Positions 1 through 7,208 of a stretch of DNA of 64,000 nt are shown here, piece by piece. The translations under genes were made by a program, and so were the position numbers. Every line of letters begins with the position of its first letter. Position 1 is the stretch's first letter. Origin of the DNA: Zeimonas sp050187175. Lineage in GTDB: Bacteria; Pseudomonadota; Gammaproteobacteria; Burkholderiales; Burkholderiaceae_E. The notes beneath the pieces were generated by a model, which had not been told where the DNA came from, did not search any database, and worked only from the letters and a program-made list of their open reading frames with translations. Location of the stretch: NCBI GenBank assembly GCA_050187175.1, contig JBFWXS010000007.1, positions 62,001-126,000 of the forward strand, written 5' to 3'.

Positions 1-77
1 TCGACACGGGATGAAGCAAGAGTTACAGCCATTCGCCGATTATAGGCCGCCGCCTGCTACGACCCGGCGACGGATTC

Positions 78-86
78 TGTTATAAT
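78..86 (+). promoter_or_regulatory. Extended -10 promoter of the tRNA-Phe gene
   Basis: TG-T-TATAAT is a perfect extended -10 element about 52 bases upstream of the tRNA. The hexamer 17 bases upstream is not a good -35, which an extended -10 can tolerate. Inference from motif match and position only. Confidence 0.6.
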
Positions 87-137
87 GGCGGGCTTTCGGG
101 CGGCGGTGTCGCAGTAGCTCTGGCCGGCGCCCTCGAT

Positions 138-213
<76 letters not shown>

Positions 214-219
214 CCATTC

Positions 220-247
220 AACGCCCAACCTCTATCGGTTGGGCGTT
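220..247 (+). terminator. Hairpin terminator downstream of tRNA-Phe
   Basis: An 11-base-pair perfect stem (220-230 with 237-247, arms AACGCCCAACC and GGTTGGGCGTT) encloses a 6-base loop and is followed by a short pyrimidine/T-rich run. The position right after the tRNA fits an intrinsic terminator. Bases 248-477 hold no gene I can support. Confidence 0.75.
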
Positions 248-477
248 TCCATTTCCGGGTTCCGCGACACCACGCGGAGTTCGGCGCCGATCTGCATGTG
301 CCACGCCATGGCGCCCCGGCGCCCTGAAGTCGCCCGGTTCGACTCTCTTCTGCTCTCAGTTCTCTCAAAACCTGCGCCAACTTCTTCGCCGGAGCACACG
401 CAGGCTGCCTTTCGTGGCCAGGACTTGCGCGTGCGTCACTGCCATCGGTTGTCCATCGCGCTTGCATGACCAGCGCA

Positions 478-1419
478 TCAGGCCGGCGCGAGGTTCGGCG
501 CCGCCGCGCAAGCCATCGAGTAAAGCCCTGCGCGCTGCTGCGTGGTCACGAGGGCTTGGTAGGCACGTAACGGCTCGGCGTACTTCTTCCCCTTGAACAC
601 GTCGATGGGCTTTTGACTGGAGAGCCGCGCACGGCCCATGACCTGCTCGGACGTCCGAGGCTCGCCCTTGAACGACCACAGCGCCCGAAAGACGGCAGCC
701 TGCCCGTCCGTGCAGCGGATCGGGTGCCCCTCTTCGCCGGGCAGCGTCACCCACTTGAAGTCGTCCGAGAACGGCCCGTGGACCGGCATCGTCGGATCGA
801 CCGCCTGCACCGGGCTCTGCTCACCGGGCGCGCCGATGAACGAGACGCCGCCGCCGTAGAAGGCAAACCGATCCTCCAGCGCCAGCCATTCCACGCCCGC
901 CCCGAAGGGGGCACCACGCGTCTCGCGGGGCTTCGGCGTGATCACCCGGATGTCGCCACCGGCCACGCGCACCCGGTCCAGCAGCGCCGGCTCGCGCCAC
1001 AGACGAACGATTTCGCGTGCGAGCAGCACCGGCGAGCGTCGTGAGTCACCCAGCCGCCACACGCCAGCGCCGAGATCGTCGACGCCATCGCGGCTCTCGA
1101 TCTCCAGCGCGAGACGCAGTTTCTGGCGCAGCCAGTCCTCATCCAGCAGCAGCGCGGCCACGTCGTCGGCCGCGACCGTCACTGGTCCGCACTCCGGGCA
1201 ATGGCAGGTGCGCCCGCCGCGACCGGCACCCCAAACCTGCGCTCGGTGCTGCTGGCAGTACGGGCAGAGCGCGAATCGTTGGTCCAGCGCCGCCGGCCGC
1301 ACCGCGCGCCCGAGCGCAGGCAAGACGCTGATTTCGCGGGGCGACAGCGATGCGCGCAGCACCGGCGTGCCGACCACGAACAGACGGCACACCAGGGCCC
1401 AGGCGTCATGCGCCGACAC
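478..1419 (-). CDS. Unknown protein with a zinc-ribbon-like CxxC pair
   Basis: A 313-residue protein read from a GTG codon three bases after the stop of the upstream gene at 1423-2664, so the two are translationally linked; a GAGGA Shine-Dalgarno lies in the end of that gene. About residues 52-78 carry CPYC and, after a short spacer, CxCPEC-G, which looks like a zinc ribbon; the rest matches no family I can name. It sits at the left end of the element, transcribed toward the tRNA and divergent from the XRE/ImmA genes. It could be a DNA- or RNA-binding accessory protein, but that is a guess. Confidence 0.72.
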   Translation of the reverse strand: MSAHDAWALVCRLFVVGTPVLRASLSPREISVLPALGRAVRPAALDQRFALCPYCQQHRAQVWGAGRGGRTCHCPECGPVTVAADDVAALLLDEDWLRQKLRLALEIESRDGVDDLGAGVWRLGDSRRSPVLLAREIVRLWREPALLDRVRVAGGDIRVITPKPRETRGAPFGAGVEWLALEDRFAFYGGGVSFIGAPGEQSPVQAVDPTMPVHGPFSDDFKWVTLPGEEGHPIRCTDGQAAVFRALWSFKGEPRTSEQVMGRARLSSQKPIDVFKGKKYAEPLRAYQALVTTQQRAGLYSMACAAAPNLAPA

Positions 1420-1422
1420 CGG

Positions 1423-2664
1423 TCAGTCCTCGTACACCGGTTGCTGGTTCACCGTGCCGGCCTCTGGCGGCGCCTCCTGGGCGCTGAGCGTCTGCCCGGC
1501 CTGCAGGATGCCCAGGTCGACGAGGTAGCCCTCCAGTTTCGCCTGAAGGGCCGCGTCGAACTTGTGCAGGTTCAGGCGGCCGCGGCGTGTCACCTCCACC
1601 GTGATGACCTTCGAGCGCGACTTGCCGAGCTCGGGCGGGTAGTACAGGTTGATGCGCGCCGCCGTGACCAGCCAGCCGCGGGCCAGCGGGTCCTCGCCGG
1701 GGAACGCTGCCTGCAGCAGTTCGGTGACGCAGCGCTGCTCACTGGACGCCATCGCCGTGCAGTCCAGCTTCAGGGCGGTATCCGGACTCAGCACCGAGAT
1801 CGACTTCACCTGCAGGGCGGCGAAACCGTCCGCCACGGCCTTGGGCACCTCGAAGCCCAGGCGCAGCACCGACAGGTCTAGCGTCGGCGGCTTGATGCGG
1901 TGCGGCTCCACCTTGACGCCCAGCAGGTGCTCCGCGAACGCATCGACCAGCATCTGGTGGTACTTCGCGCCGCCGCGGACCAAGGTGCGCACCACCCCGG
2001 TGGCGACGGCGTACTCCAGCACCATGTGGATGTTCGGGTTGCCGACGCGGCGCATGAGGGTCGCACCTTCGAACTCCAGGCGCAGCATGGCCAGATCCTT
2101 GACGTGGACCGTCAGCAGGAAGACGCCGGGGCTGCGCTCAACGACGTAGGCCGCGCTGCCGTCGCCGCACTGCAATTCACGCTGGTAGAAGGCCGAGATC
2201 GCCTGCCGCAGGCCCGCCAGGTCGGCATCCGAGGTGCGCGGCTGGCGCTTCACCCCGAGGTCGTGCTGCTGCGCCTGCGTACCGTGGCGCTCCAGGTAGT
2301 CGAACTCGCAGGCGCGCTCGAACAGGTCCGGGTGGTTCGTGTACAGCCAGAACGAGCGATGGACATCGCTCTGGCATGCCACCAGACCCATGAGGGCACC
2401 GCCGTCGCTGGCGGCGGCCTGGAACAAGGCCTGTTTGCCGGCGCCGTCACCGAGCTGGACGCTGGCCATCAAGTTGCCGATCAGGCGATCCCGGGCGGGA
2501 ACGTCCGCCCAGGCGCGGATGGCGTCCACCAGCGCCTGCGAGGTCGGCGGCGTGTCATCCCAGGCGAAGTCGTCGGGCATCGCCAGGCCGTGGCCCGTCA
2601 GGAAGTTGCGCAGCGCGGTGTCCACCGGCAGCTCAAGCAGCACGTCGACAAAGGTCTTCTTCAT
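1423..2664 (-). CDS. Unknown 413-residue element protein
   Basis: ATG start with a purine-rich AAGGA run about 10 bases upstream. I do not recognise the family. The sequence is a mixed alpha/beta protein without signal peptide or membrane segments. Its N-terminal 150 residues are acidic and helical; the C-terminal half contains regular hydrophobic strands. It is first in a two-gene minus-strand unit with the zinc-ribbon protein and is divergent from the XRE repressor, so it may be expressed from a promoter controlled by that repressor. High GC and codon use match the rest of the element. Confidence 0.75.
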   Translation of the reverse strand: MKKTFVDVLLELPVDTALRNFLTGHGLAMPDDFAWDDTPPTSQALVDAIRAWADVPARDRLIGNLMASVQLGDGAGKQALFQAAASDGGALMGLVACQSDVHRSFWLYTNHPDLFERACEFDYLERHGTQAQQHDLGVKRQPRTSDADLAGLRQAISAFYQRELQCGDGSAAYVVERSPGVFLLTVHVKDLAMLRLEFEGATLMRRVGNPNIHMVLEYAVATGVVRTLVRGGAKYHQMLVDAFAEHLLGVKVEPHRIKPPTLDLSVLRLGFEVPKAVADGFAALQVKSISVLSPDTALKLDCTAMASSEQRCVTELLQAAFPGEDPLARGWLVTAARINLYYPPELGKSRSKVITVEVTRRGRLNLHKFDAALQAKLEGYLVDLGILQAGQTLSAQEAPPEAGTVNQQPVYED

Positions 2665-2911
2665 CTTCTCGGTCCTTTCCGAAGGGGCGTCGGAGGTCTG
2701 CGGACCGATGAGGCGGGTGCGCGAGCCGGCGACTGCGGGTTACTGAACAATGCTCCCGCCGTAGTAAAGCAGCGAGATACAGCGCGATTCTGTCCCGCTC
2801 ATTTCCGCTTGTCAATCAACGGGGCACATCTAGCGCTCTTTGGTATCTCGTGGCTATACTGCCAGTCTTGGTTTCATACACTGACTGTTCATTCGAGACG
2901 GGGACATCGCC
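2665..2911. promoter_or_regulatory. Divergent control region upstream of the XRE repressor
   Basis: This 247-base gap separates divergent genes and is less GC-rich than its flanks. A plausible -10 TATACT lies at 2855-2860 on the plus strand, without a convincing -35. A CAGTC / GACTG inverted pair (2863-2867 and 2882-2886) just downstream could be a repressor half-site pair. These are inferences from layout; the natural expectation is autoregulation by the XRE protein. Confidence 0.4.
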
Positions 2912-3259
2912 ATGGCTTCGGCGTTTGGATTACGCCTGCGGCGCTTGCGCGAGGCGAAGAAGCTGACCTTGCAGCAGGTAGCCGACGCGGTCGGCTGCAC
3001 CAAGGCCTACATCTGGGAACTGGAGATGAAGGAGGGGCAACGCCCCTCGGCCGAACGGGTTCACGCGCTGGCCAAGGTGCTGGGCGTGACGATGGAGGAC
3101 GTGATGGGCGACACCCTGGACAAGGTGCCCCAGGCCAGTCCCGAGGACGTCCAGTTCTTCCGCGAGTACGCCGGCATGACGGACGAGGAGAAGCAGCGCT
3201 ACCGGCAAGCGCTCGATCTGATGTTCGGGTCGCGCAAGGACGAGGCCGGCAAGGCGTGA
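2912..3259 (+). CDS. XRE-family HTH repressor
   Basis: A 115-residue Cro/CI-type regulator. An HTH fills about residues 6-60, with the typical L-x-x-x-A-x-x-V-G-C-T and I-W-x-x-E-x-G turn. A short C-terminal tail rich in E, R and Y probably mediates dimerisation or protease recognition. GGGGA lies 8 bases before the ATG. Its stop overlaps the GTG of the next gene, an ImmA/IrrE metalloprotease. In ICEBs1 and related elements, the XRE repressor ImmR is cleaved by ImmA to derepress the element. By analogy this pair is probably the lysogeny or element switch. Confidence 0.9.
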   Translation: MASAFGLRLRRLREAKKLTLQQVADAVGCTKAYIWELEMKEGQRPSAERVHALAKVLGVTMEDVMGDTLDKVPQASPEDVQFFREYAGMTDEEKQRYRQALDLMFGSRKDEAGKA

Positions 3260-4182
3260 GCAGCGGCGCACCACTCAACGGCTTCACCGCCGCCGCCACG
3301 ATCCTGAAGTGGCTGCGGGCGGCGCACGGCCAGGCCGTGGTGCGTGTCGACCTGGATCAGGTTCGTGAAGGCTTGCCCGGCAGCCCTCTCGGCAAGGACG
3401 TGCGCGTCATCAAGCCGCCGATGCCTTCGCCGGTCGCGAACTGCGAGGGCATGCTGGTGCGCAATCCGAAGGACGCCGCCGAATGGGGGATCTTCGTCAA
3501 CCCGGAGGCTGGGCCTGAGCGGCGTCGGTTCACCATTGCGCACGAGCTTGGACACTTCGTCCTGCATCGAGCCCGACAAGGGTCCTTTCGCTGCGACAAG
3601 GAGTCAGTCCACTTCGGCCTCGACACCGCCGCCGTCATCGAACGGGAAGCCGACGAATTCGCCAGCAACATCCTGATGCCCGGCGACGTGCTGCGCGACG
3701 CCATCGCCAACCGCCGCATCGACCTCAAGGTGTTGAGCGATCTGGCGAAGACATTCGAGGTGTCCTTCGAGGCGCTGTGCATCCGGTTCATCAAGTACAC
3801 GGACCAGCGCGCGATCCTGCTGCACTGGGACAACGGCTTCCTCAAGTACGAGTGGCGCAGCAAGAGCGCGGTGCGCACGCGCGCCCGCATCCGGCGAACC
3901 TCCGACCCGCAGGAGCCGCTGCCTGGCACCCTGGCGGCAGACGAAAGCGTCGCACAGGCGTGGGACGGTATCGAGCTTCCGGCCTCGACGTGGTGCGCCG
4001 AGGAAGCGCCCTACATGAAGCTGCGCGAGTTCAAGCACAGCTACGGCGCGCGTGATCGCGTGCTGACCCTGCTGATGCTCGAAGGTGCGGAGCCGCGCCC
4101 CTGGGATCAGTCATGGCAGGAGGGCGAGAGCTTCGACAGCTACGACCAGTTCGTGTCGAACGGTCAGTTGCCGACTCGGTAG
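3256..4182 (+). CDS. ImmA/IrrE-family metalloprotease
   Basis: A 308-residue protein from a GTG that overlaps the repressor stop (GTGA), the usual coupling in ImmR/ImmA pairs. An upstream reading-frame extension to 1900 is rejected because it runs through the opposite-strand gene and the repressor. The zinc-protease core is HELGH at residues 96-100, followed by an E-R-E-A-D-E-F-A helix near 129-136 that supplies the third zinc ligand. The C-terminal 130 residues are family-variable. The expected role is site-specific cleavage of the XRE partner after a stress or DNA-damage cue. Family assignment is firm; the target is inferred from adjacency. Confidence 0.92.
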   Translation: MSSGAPLNGFTAAATILKWLRAAHGQAVVRVDLDQVREGLPGSPLGKDVRVIKPPMPSPVANCEGMLVRNPKDAAEWGIFVNPEAGPERRRFTIAHELGHFVLHRARQGSFRCDKESVHFGLDTAAVIEREADEFASNILMPGDVLRDAIANRRIDLKVLSDLAKTFEVSFEALCIRFIKYTDQRAILLHWDNGFLKYEWRSKSAVRTRARIRRTSDPQEPLPGTLAADESVAQAWDGIELPASTWCAEEAPYMKLREFKHSYGARDRVLTLLMLEGAEPRPWDQSWQEGESFDSYDQFVSNGQLPTR

Positions 4183-4200
4183 GCGCCGCGGATCGATGCC

Positions 4201-5058
4201 ATGACGACACCACCCGTTGACGGCGAACTGCAGGCCTCTCAGCGCGAGGTTCAGCGGCTTCTCGGCCGCTGCCTACTTCGTTTGCAGCAGTACGAGCACC
4301 TGATCAAGGCCATCGTGGCGCATCACGACATCGCTGGACCGGCCCATGCTCTGGAGTCGATCCGTGCGGAGCGCATTGCTGACACCGCCACGAAGACGCT
4401 TGGCACCCTCGTTGGTTATTTCGTCGGGTCGTACGTCGTGACCGACGAAGTCGAGAATTCCGGCGAGGTCGAAGACAAGGCACCCAACGACGTCATGTCG
4501 TTCAGGATGCGGACGTCCATGAGCATGTCCGCTGAGGACTACGCACGGACGGAGGCCGATCTGAAGGAACTGGTGCTGCTGCGGAACAACCTGGTGCACC
4601 ACTTCATCAATCAGCACAACCTGTGGAGTCTGGACGGATGTCGTGGCGCGAATGATGCGCTGCTTGCCGCCTACAGCCGCATCGATGAACACTTCGAGCA
4701 ACTCCGGGGATGGGCGGAACACATGGATCAGGCCCGGCGCCTGACTGCAGAGTTCGTCCAGTCAGATGCGTTCCACGACCTGGTAGCCAACGGCATCGCT
4801 CCCGATGGCACCGTGGACTGGCCTGCAGCGGGAATCGTCCGCGTGCTGCGTGAAGCTGCTGGAGCGTTGGCCGTCGACGGCTGGACGCCCGTCGCATCGG
4901 CTGGGCGCTGGATTGCCGAGCGGCACCCCGAGCAACTTCCCGGCAAGTACGGGTGCAGCAGTTGGCGGCAGGTGGTTCATGAGTCCCGCCTGTTCGAGCT
5001 TCGGTACCGGGATGTCGATGGGCGGCGCGCTGCTTGGTATCGGCCCAAGGATTCGTAG
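4201..5058 (+). CDS. Predicted HEPN ribonuclease fused to a LOTUS (OST-HTH) domain
   Basis: 285 residues. About residues 10-190 are helical and contain L-R-N-N-L-V-H-H-F at 127-135, matching the HEPN RNase signature R-N-x3-H (R128, H133). About residues 205-283 match the OST-HTH/LOTUS fold: D-W-x-x-A-G-I-V, then V-A-x-A-G-R-W-I, then Y-G-C-S-S-W-R-Q-V-V and a final F-E-L-R strand with A-W-Y-R-P. LOTUS domains bind RNA, including G-rich RNA; HEPN proteins cut RNA in toxins and anti-phage systems. The gene follows XRE-ImmA by 18 bases. RNA cleavage is inferred; a catalytically inert HEPN is possible. Confidence 0.75.
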   Translation: MTTPPVDGELQASQREVQRLLGRCLLRLQQYEHLIKAIVAHHDIAGPAHALESIRAERIADTATKTLGTLVGYFVGSYVVTDEVENSGEVEDKAPNDVMSFRMRTSMSMSAEDYARTEADLKELVLLRNNLVHHFINQHNLWSLDGCRGANDALLAAYSRIDEHFEQLRGWAEHMDQARRLTAEFVQSDAFHDLVANGIAPDGTVDWPAAGIVRVLREAAGALAVDGWTPVASAGRWIAERHPEQLPGKYGCSSWRQVVHESRLFELRYRDVDGRRAAWYRPKDS

Positions 5059-5094
5059 CCCAACTGGCGCAGGGGCGCGTCGAGTTCCATCGGC

Positions 5095-5664
5095 TCACGA
5101 CGCGATGCACTCGGCCTCACGCATGCCGTCAGCGACCTCGGGCCGCATAGTCCACACGCTTCTGGGATCGTCCCACAGCGCGAACCAAGATGTCATCACC
5201 GGGGTGCCGTCTTCGCGATACAGCATCTCGCCCTCCGCGCGAGGGCACTCGTTGGCGAACATCGCACCGGCGAGCCCGAGCCACAGGTTCACGCCACTGT
5301 GGCCCCGGAATCCGACGACTTCGGCCAGTGCCGGTACCGTCATTTCCCGCTGGGGCGCCCGGTGGAGGGCTTGAAGCATCCTCTGCTGCGACCCCGTGAG
5401 GAAGCCCCACAGATAGCGGAAGGTCGTCGCCACTTGTTCGGCGCTGAGCGGCTTGTTGCCTTGCGCCTGCGCGAGCTCCAGTTGGCGAATACCGAGGAGA
5501 CGCAGCATTTCGTTGAACGCCGCCTCTCTTGACTCGGCCTCGGCATAAGCCAGCTTCTCGCCGCCTCGCCACAGCACGGAGTACGCCCTCGCGCCCTTGG
5601 GCTGCCGAATCACCAGTTTGTAAGGACCGAAGTCCTGTACTTCCTTGTCGACGTTGAACGTCAT
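5095..5664 (-). CDS. Unknown protein with a winged-helix-like domain shared with its neighbour
   Basis: A 189-residue protein with GGAGA 9 bases before its ATG. The N-terminal 60 residues look like a small beta-rich domain. About residues 90-140 carry Q-x-x-M-L-x-A, A-P-x-R-x-M-T, a helix, V-G-F and N-x-W-L-G-L-A-G. This pattern recurs in the gene at 5709-6275 and resembles DNA-binding domains attached to some HNH and modification-dependent nucleases. No nuclease motif is visible here. It is co-transcribed with 5709-6275 and converges on the HEPN-LOTUS gene. Function unknown. Confidence 0.72.
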   Translation of the reverse strand: MTFNVDKEVQDFGPYKLVIRQPKGARAYSVLWRGGEKLAYAEAESREAAFNEMLRLLGIRQLELAQAQGNKPLSAEQVATTFRYLWGFLTGSQQRMLQALHRAPQREMTVPALAEVVGFRGHSGVNLWLGLAGAMFANECPRAEGEMLYREDGTPVMTSWFALWDDPRSVWTMRPEVADGMREAECIAS

Positions 5665-5708
5665 GACGTCGTCTCCTATGGGTTGCAGAACGCGCTGCTA
5701 TCCGAACC

Positions 5709-6275
5709 TCAGTCGAATAGCTCAAGCGTTTCGATGGCCTTGGCGAGCTCGTGATGCATCATCAGGCGGTACTCGTTGCTCGGGCCCCGCGGCGCATCGA
5801 TGCCGAGGGCTCCGCTGTAGAACGGTTTGCTCCGCTTGGGCGCCATCGGGAACTCGAACCCGGTCTTCTTGCCAATAGCCGCGCCCAGGTTCCCGTACTC
5901 CGTGTTCGCAACCCTGTAGTCGCTCTTGCCGGCCGCCTTGGCCAACTCGGTGTACGTGACTGTCCGATTCGGCGCGTAGAAGTGGAACTTCAACATCGCC
6001 TTCTGCGCGGCCGTCATCTTCAGCCCGCGTAGGGCTTCGGCGTACTTCTCGGCCGGCGGCACGTTGATGACCGCTGCGAGGTGTTTGGTGAAGGCCCGGT
6101 ACAAGCGGGCGTGATCGACCTCGACACCCCGCTCGGCAAACCACGCCGAGATCTCCCGCCATGAGTAGTTCTTGGCCCGCAGGGCACTGATGGGGCCAAG
6201 CAGCTCCTGGAGATCGTTCTCCCCTTTCTCGGGGGCGGCTAGGGCGGCTTGGAGGAGTTCTTCGGCGTTCGGCAT
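5709..6275 (-). CDS. Unknown protein with a Y-x-x-A-N-x-x-Y-G-x-L-G domain
   Basis: 188 residues from the ATG at 6275; an upstream extension to 6437 lacks support. The first 70 residues include a helix-turn-helix-like stretch (W-R-E-I-S-A-W-F-A-E-R-G). Residues about 110-160 hold A-P-N-R-T-V-T-Y-T-E-L-A, then Y-R-V-A-N-T-E-Y-G-N-L-G, a block I associate with DNA-recognition domains beside HNH nucleases. No catalytic motif follows. Its promoter places the start codon at or next to the transcription start (see findings). It leads a two-gene minus-strand unit. Confidence 0.75.
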   Translation of the reverse strand: MPNAEELLQAALAAPEKGENDLQELLGPISALRAKNYSWREISAWFAERGVEVDHARLYRAFTKHLAAVINVPPAEKYAEALRGLKMTAAQKAMLKFHFYAPNRTVTYTELAKAAGKSDYRVANTEYGNLGAAIGKKTGFEFPMAPKRSKPFYSGALGIDAPRGPSNEYRLMMHHELAKAIETLELFD

Positions 6276-6281
6276 GGTGCA

Positions 6282-6310
6282 ATCATATATCGTACAAACG
6301 ACAACAGCAA
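6282..6310 (-). promoter_or_regulatory. Sigma-70-type promoter for the 6275-5095 unit
   Basis: On the minus strand, TTGCTG (6310-6305) and TATGAT (6287-6282) are separated by exactly 17 bases. The ATG of the downstream gene begins 7 bases after the -10, where transcription should start, implying a leaderless or nearly leaderless message. Confidence 0.6.
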
Positions 6311-6478
6311 GCAAGGCAATACGAACACATCGCTCGGATGAACACACGATTCGATTTCTACGAACAAGAATCGCTGTTGGGAGGGAGGGCGGATAAGGAC
6401 TTCGGGGATCTGCAGCGTCCCTCGCCTGCACCCGCATTCCCGCCGAAACACGTTACGCGGAGTCCCCTCGATTCCTAG

Positions 6479-6513
6479 CATGACAAGCGTTTTCCATAGG
6501 AACGCTTGCCATG
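6479..6513 (+). promoter_or_regulatory. 13-bp inverted repeat spanning the start of the small gene at 6511
   Basis: CATG-A-CAAGCGTT (6479-6491) is an inverted match, with one mismatch, of AACGCTTG-C-CATG (6501-6513). The nine-base centre holds the AGG of the Shine-Dalgarno, and the right arm ends in the start ATG. It could be an operator or an RNA hairpin that presents or hides the ribosome site. Confidence 0.55.
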
Positions 6514-6738
6514 CACGAACCCGAACCCGTCTCCCTCTCTCCTGCCGCTGACCGGCCACGGCACGCGCATCAAGAAGTTGTCGATCTGCTGGCCGCCGCA
6601 CTCTTGCGGCTGCGCGGTCAGCACCAGCCACCGTCCGATATTTCAATCGCCGCCGACAGCGACGCGGTTGGCCTTGGCTTCGTCGGCCAGGAGCGCGTGA
6701 ATGCGAACCCGGATCACGACAACGGAGTTCGCCCATGA
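6511..6738 (+). CDS. Small hypothetical protein leading the recombinase operon
   Basis: 75 residues. The stop overlaps the next ATG (ATGA), and an AGG lies about 10 bases upstream of the start, both supporting a real gene. Residues about 20-35 form an amphipathic helix (V-V-D-L-L-A-A-A-L-L-R-L-R); the rest is polar and acidic. I recognise no family. The position ahead of a DUF2924 protein and a serine recombinase suggests a regulator or accessory factor of that module. The start lies inside a 13-bp inverted repeat, so expression may be controlled there. Confidence 0.6.
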   Translation: MHEPEPVSLSPAADRPRHAHQEVVDLLAAALLRLRGQHQPPSDISIAADSDAVGLGFVGQERVNANPDHDNGVRP

Positions 6739-7208
6739 CGGCACACACACCTCACACCGAAGCGGCCGCCATCACCGCCCGCATTGCCCAGCTTCCGCAC
6801 CTGCCGATGGACAGCCTTTGGGCGTTGTGGGACGAGCACTTTGACGAACGCCCGAACCACCACCACCGCACCTGGCTGGAGAGCCGGCTGGCCTACAAGA
6901 TCCAGGAGCGCGCCCTCGGCGGGCTCAAACCCTCGGTGCGCCGCAAGCTGGAGGAGATCGGCGAGACGGGAATCCTGCCCCGGCAGCTTCGCCGTGACGC
7001 CAACCGTCTGCTGCCGGGCACCGTGCTGACGCGCATGTACGACGACATCGAGCACCGCATCCTGGTGCGCGGCCCCTTCGATTTCGACTACCGGGGTCAG
7101 CGATTCAAGAGCCTGTCCGCGGTTGCGCGCCACATCACCGGCACGCACTGGTCCGGGCCCGTGTTCTTCGGCCTGAAGTCCGGGGACAAGAAGAAGGAGC
7201 CAGCATGA
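6735..7208 (+). CDS. DUF2924 family protein
   Basis: 157 residues. The family pattern is clear: an N-terminal helix with L-P-x-L-P-M-D-x-L-W-A-L-W-D-E, then R-x-W-L-E-S-R-L-A-Y-K-I-Q-E, and a C-terminal segment F-D-Y-R-G-Q-R-F-K-S-L-S-A-V-A-R-x-I-T-G-T-x-W-S-G-P-x-F-F-G-L, which resembles the DNA-contacting end of the family. DUF2924 genes usually sit directly before a serine recombinase in prophages, as here (4-base overlap), suggesting a recombination accessory or directionality role. The molecular function of the family is not established. Confidence 0.9.
   Translation: MTAHTPHTEAAAITARIAQLPHLPMDSLWALWDEHFDERPNHHHRTWLESRLAYKIQERALGGLKPSVRRKLEEIGETGILPRQLRRDANRLLPGTVLTRMYDDIEHRILVRGPFDFDYRGQRFKSLSAVARHITGTHWSGPVFFGLKSGDKKKEPA

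Noticed and set aside
1900..3255. N-terminal extension of the metalloprotease
   Set aside because: It would run antisense to an intact gene and through the repressor; the GTG overlapping the repressor stop is better.
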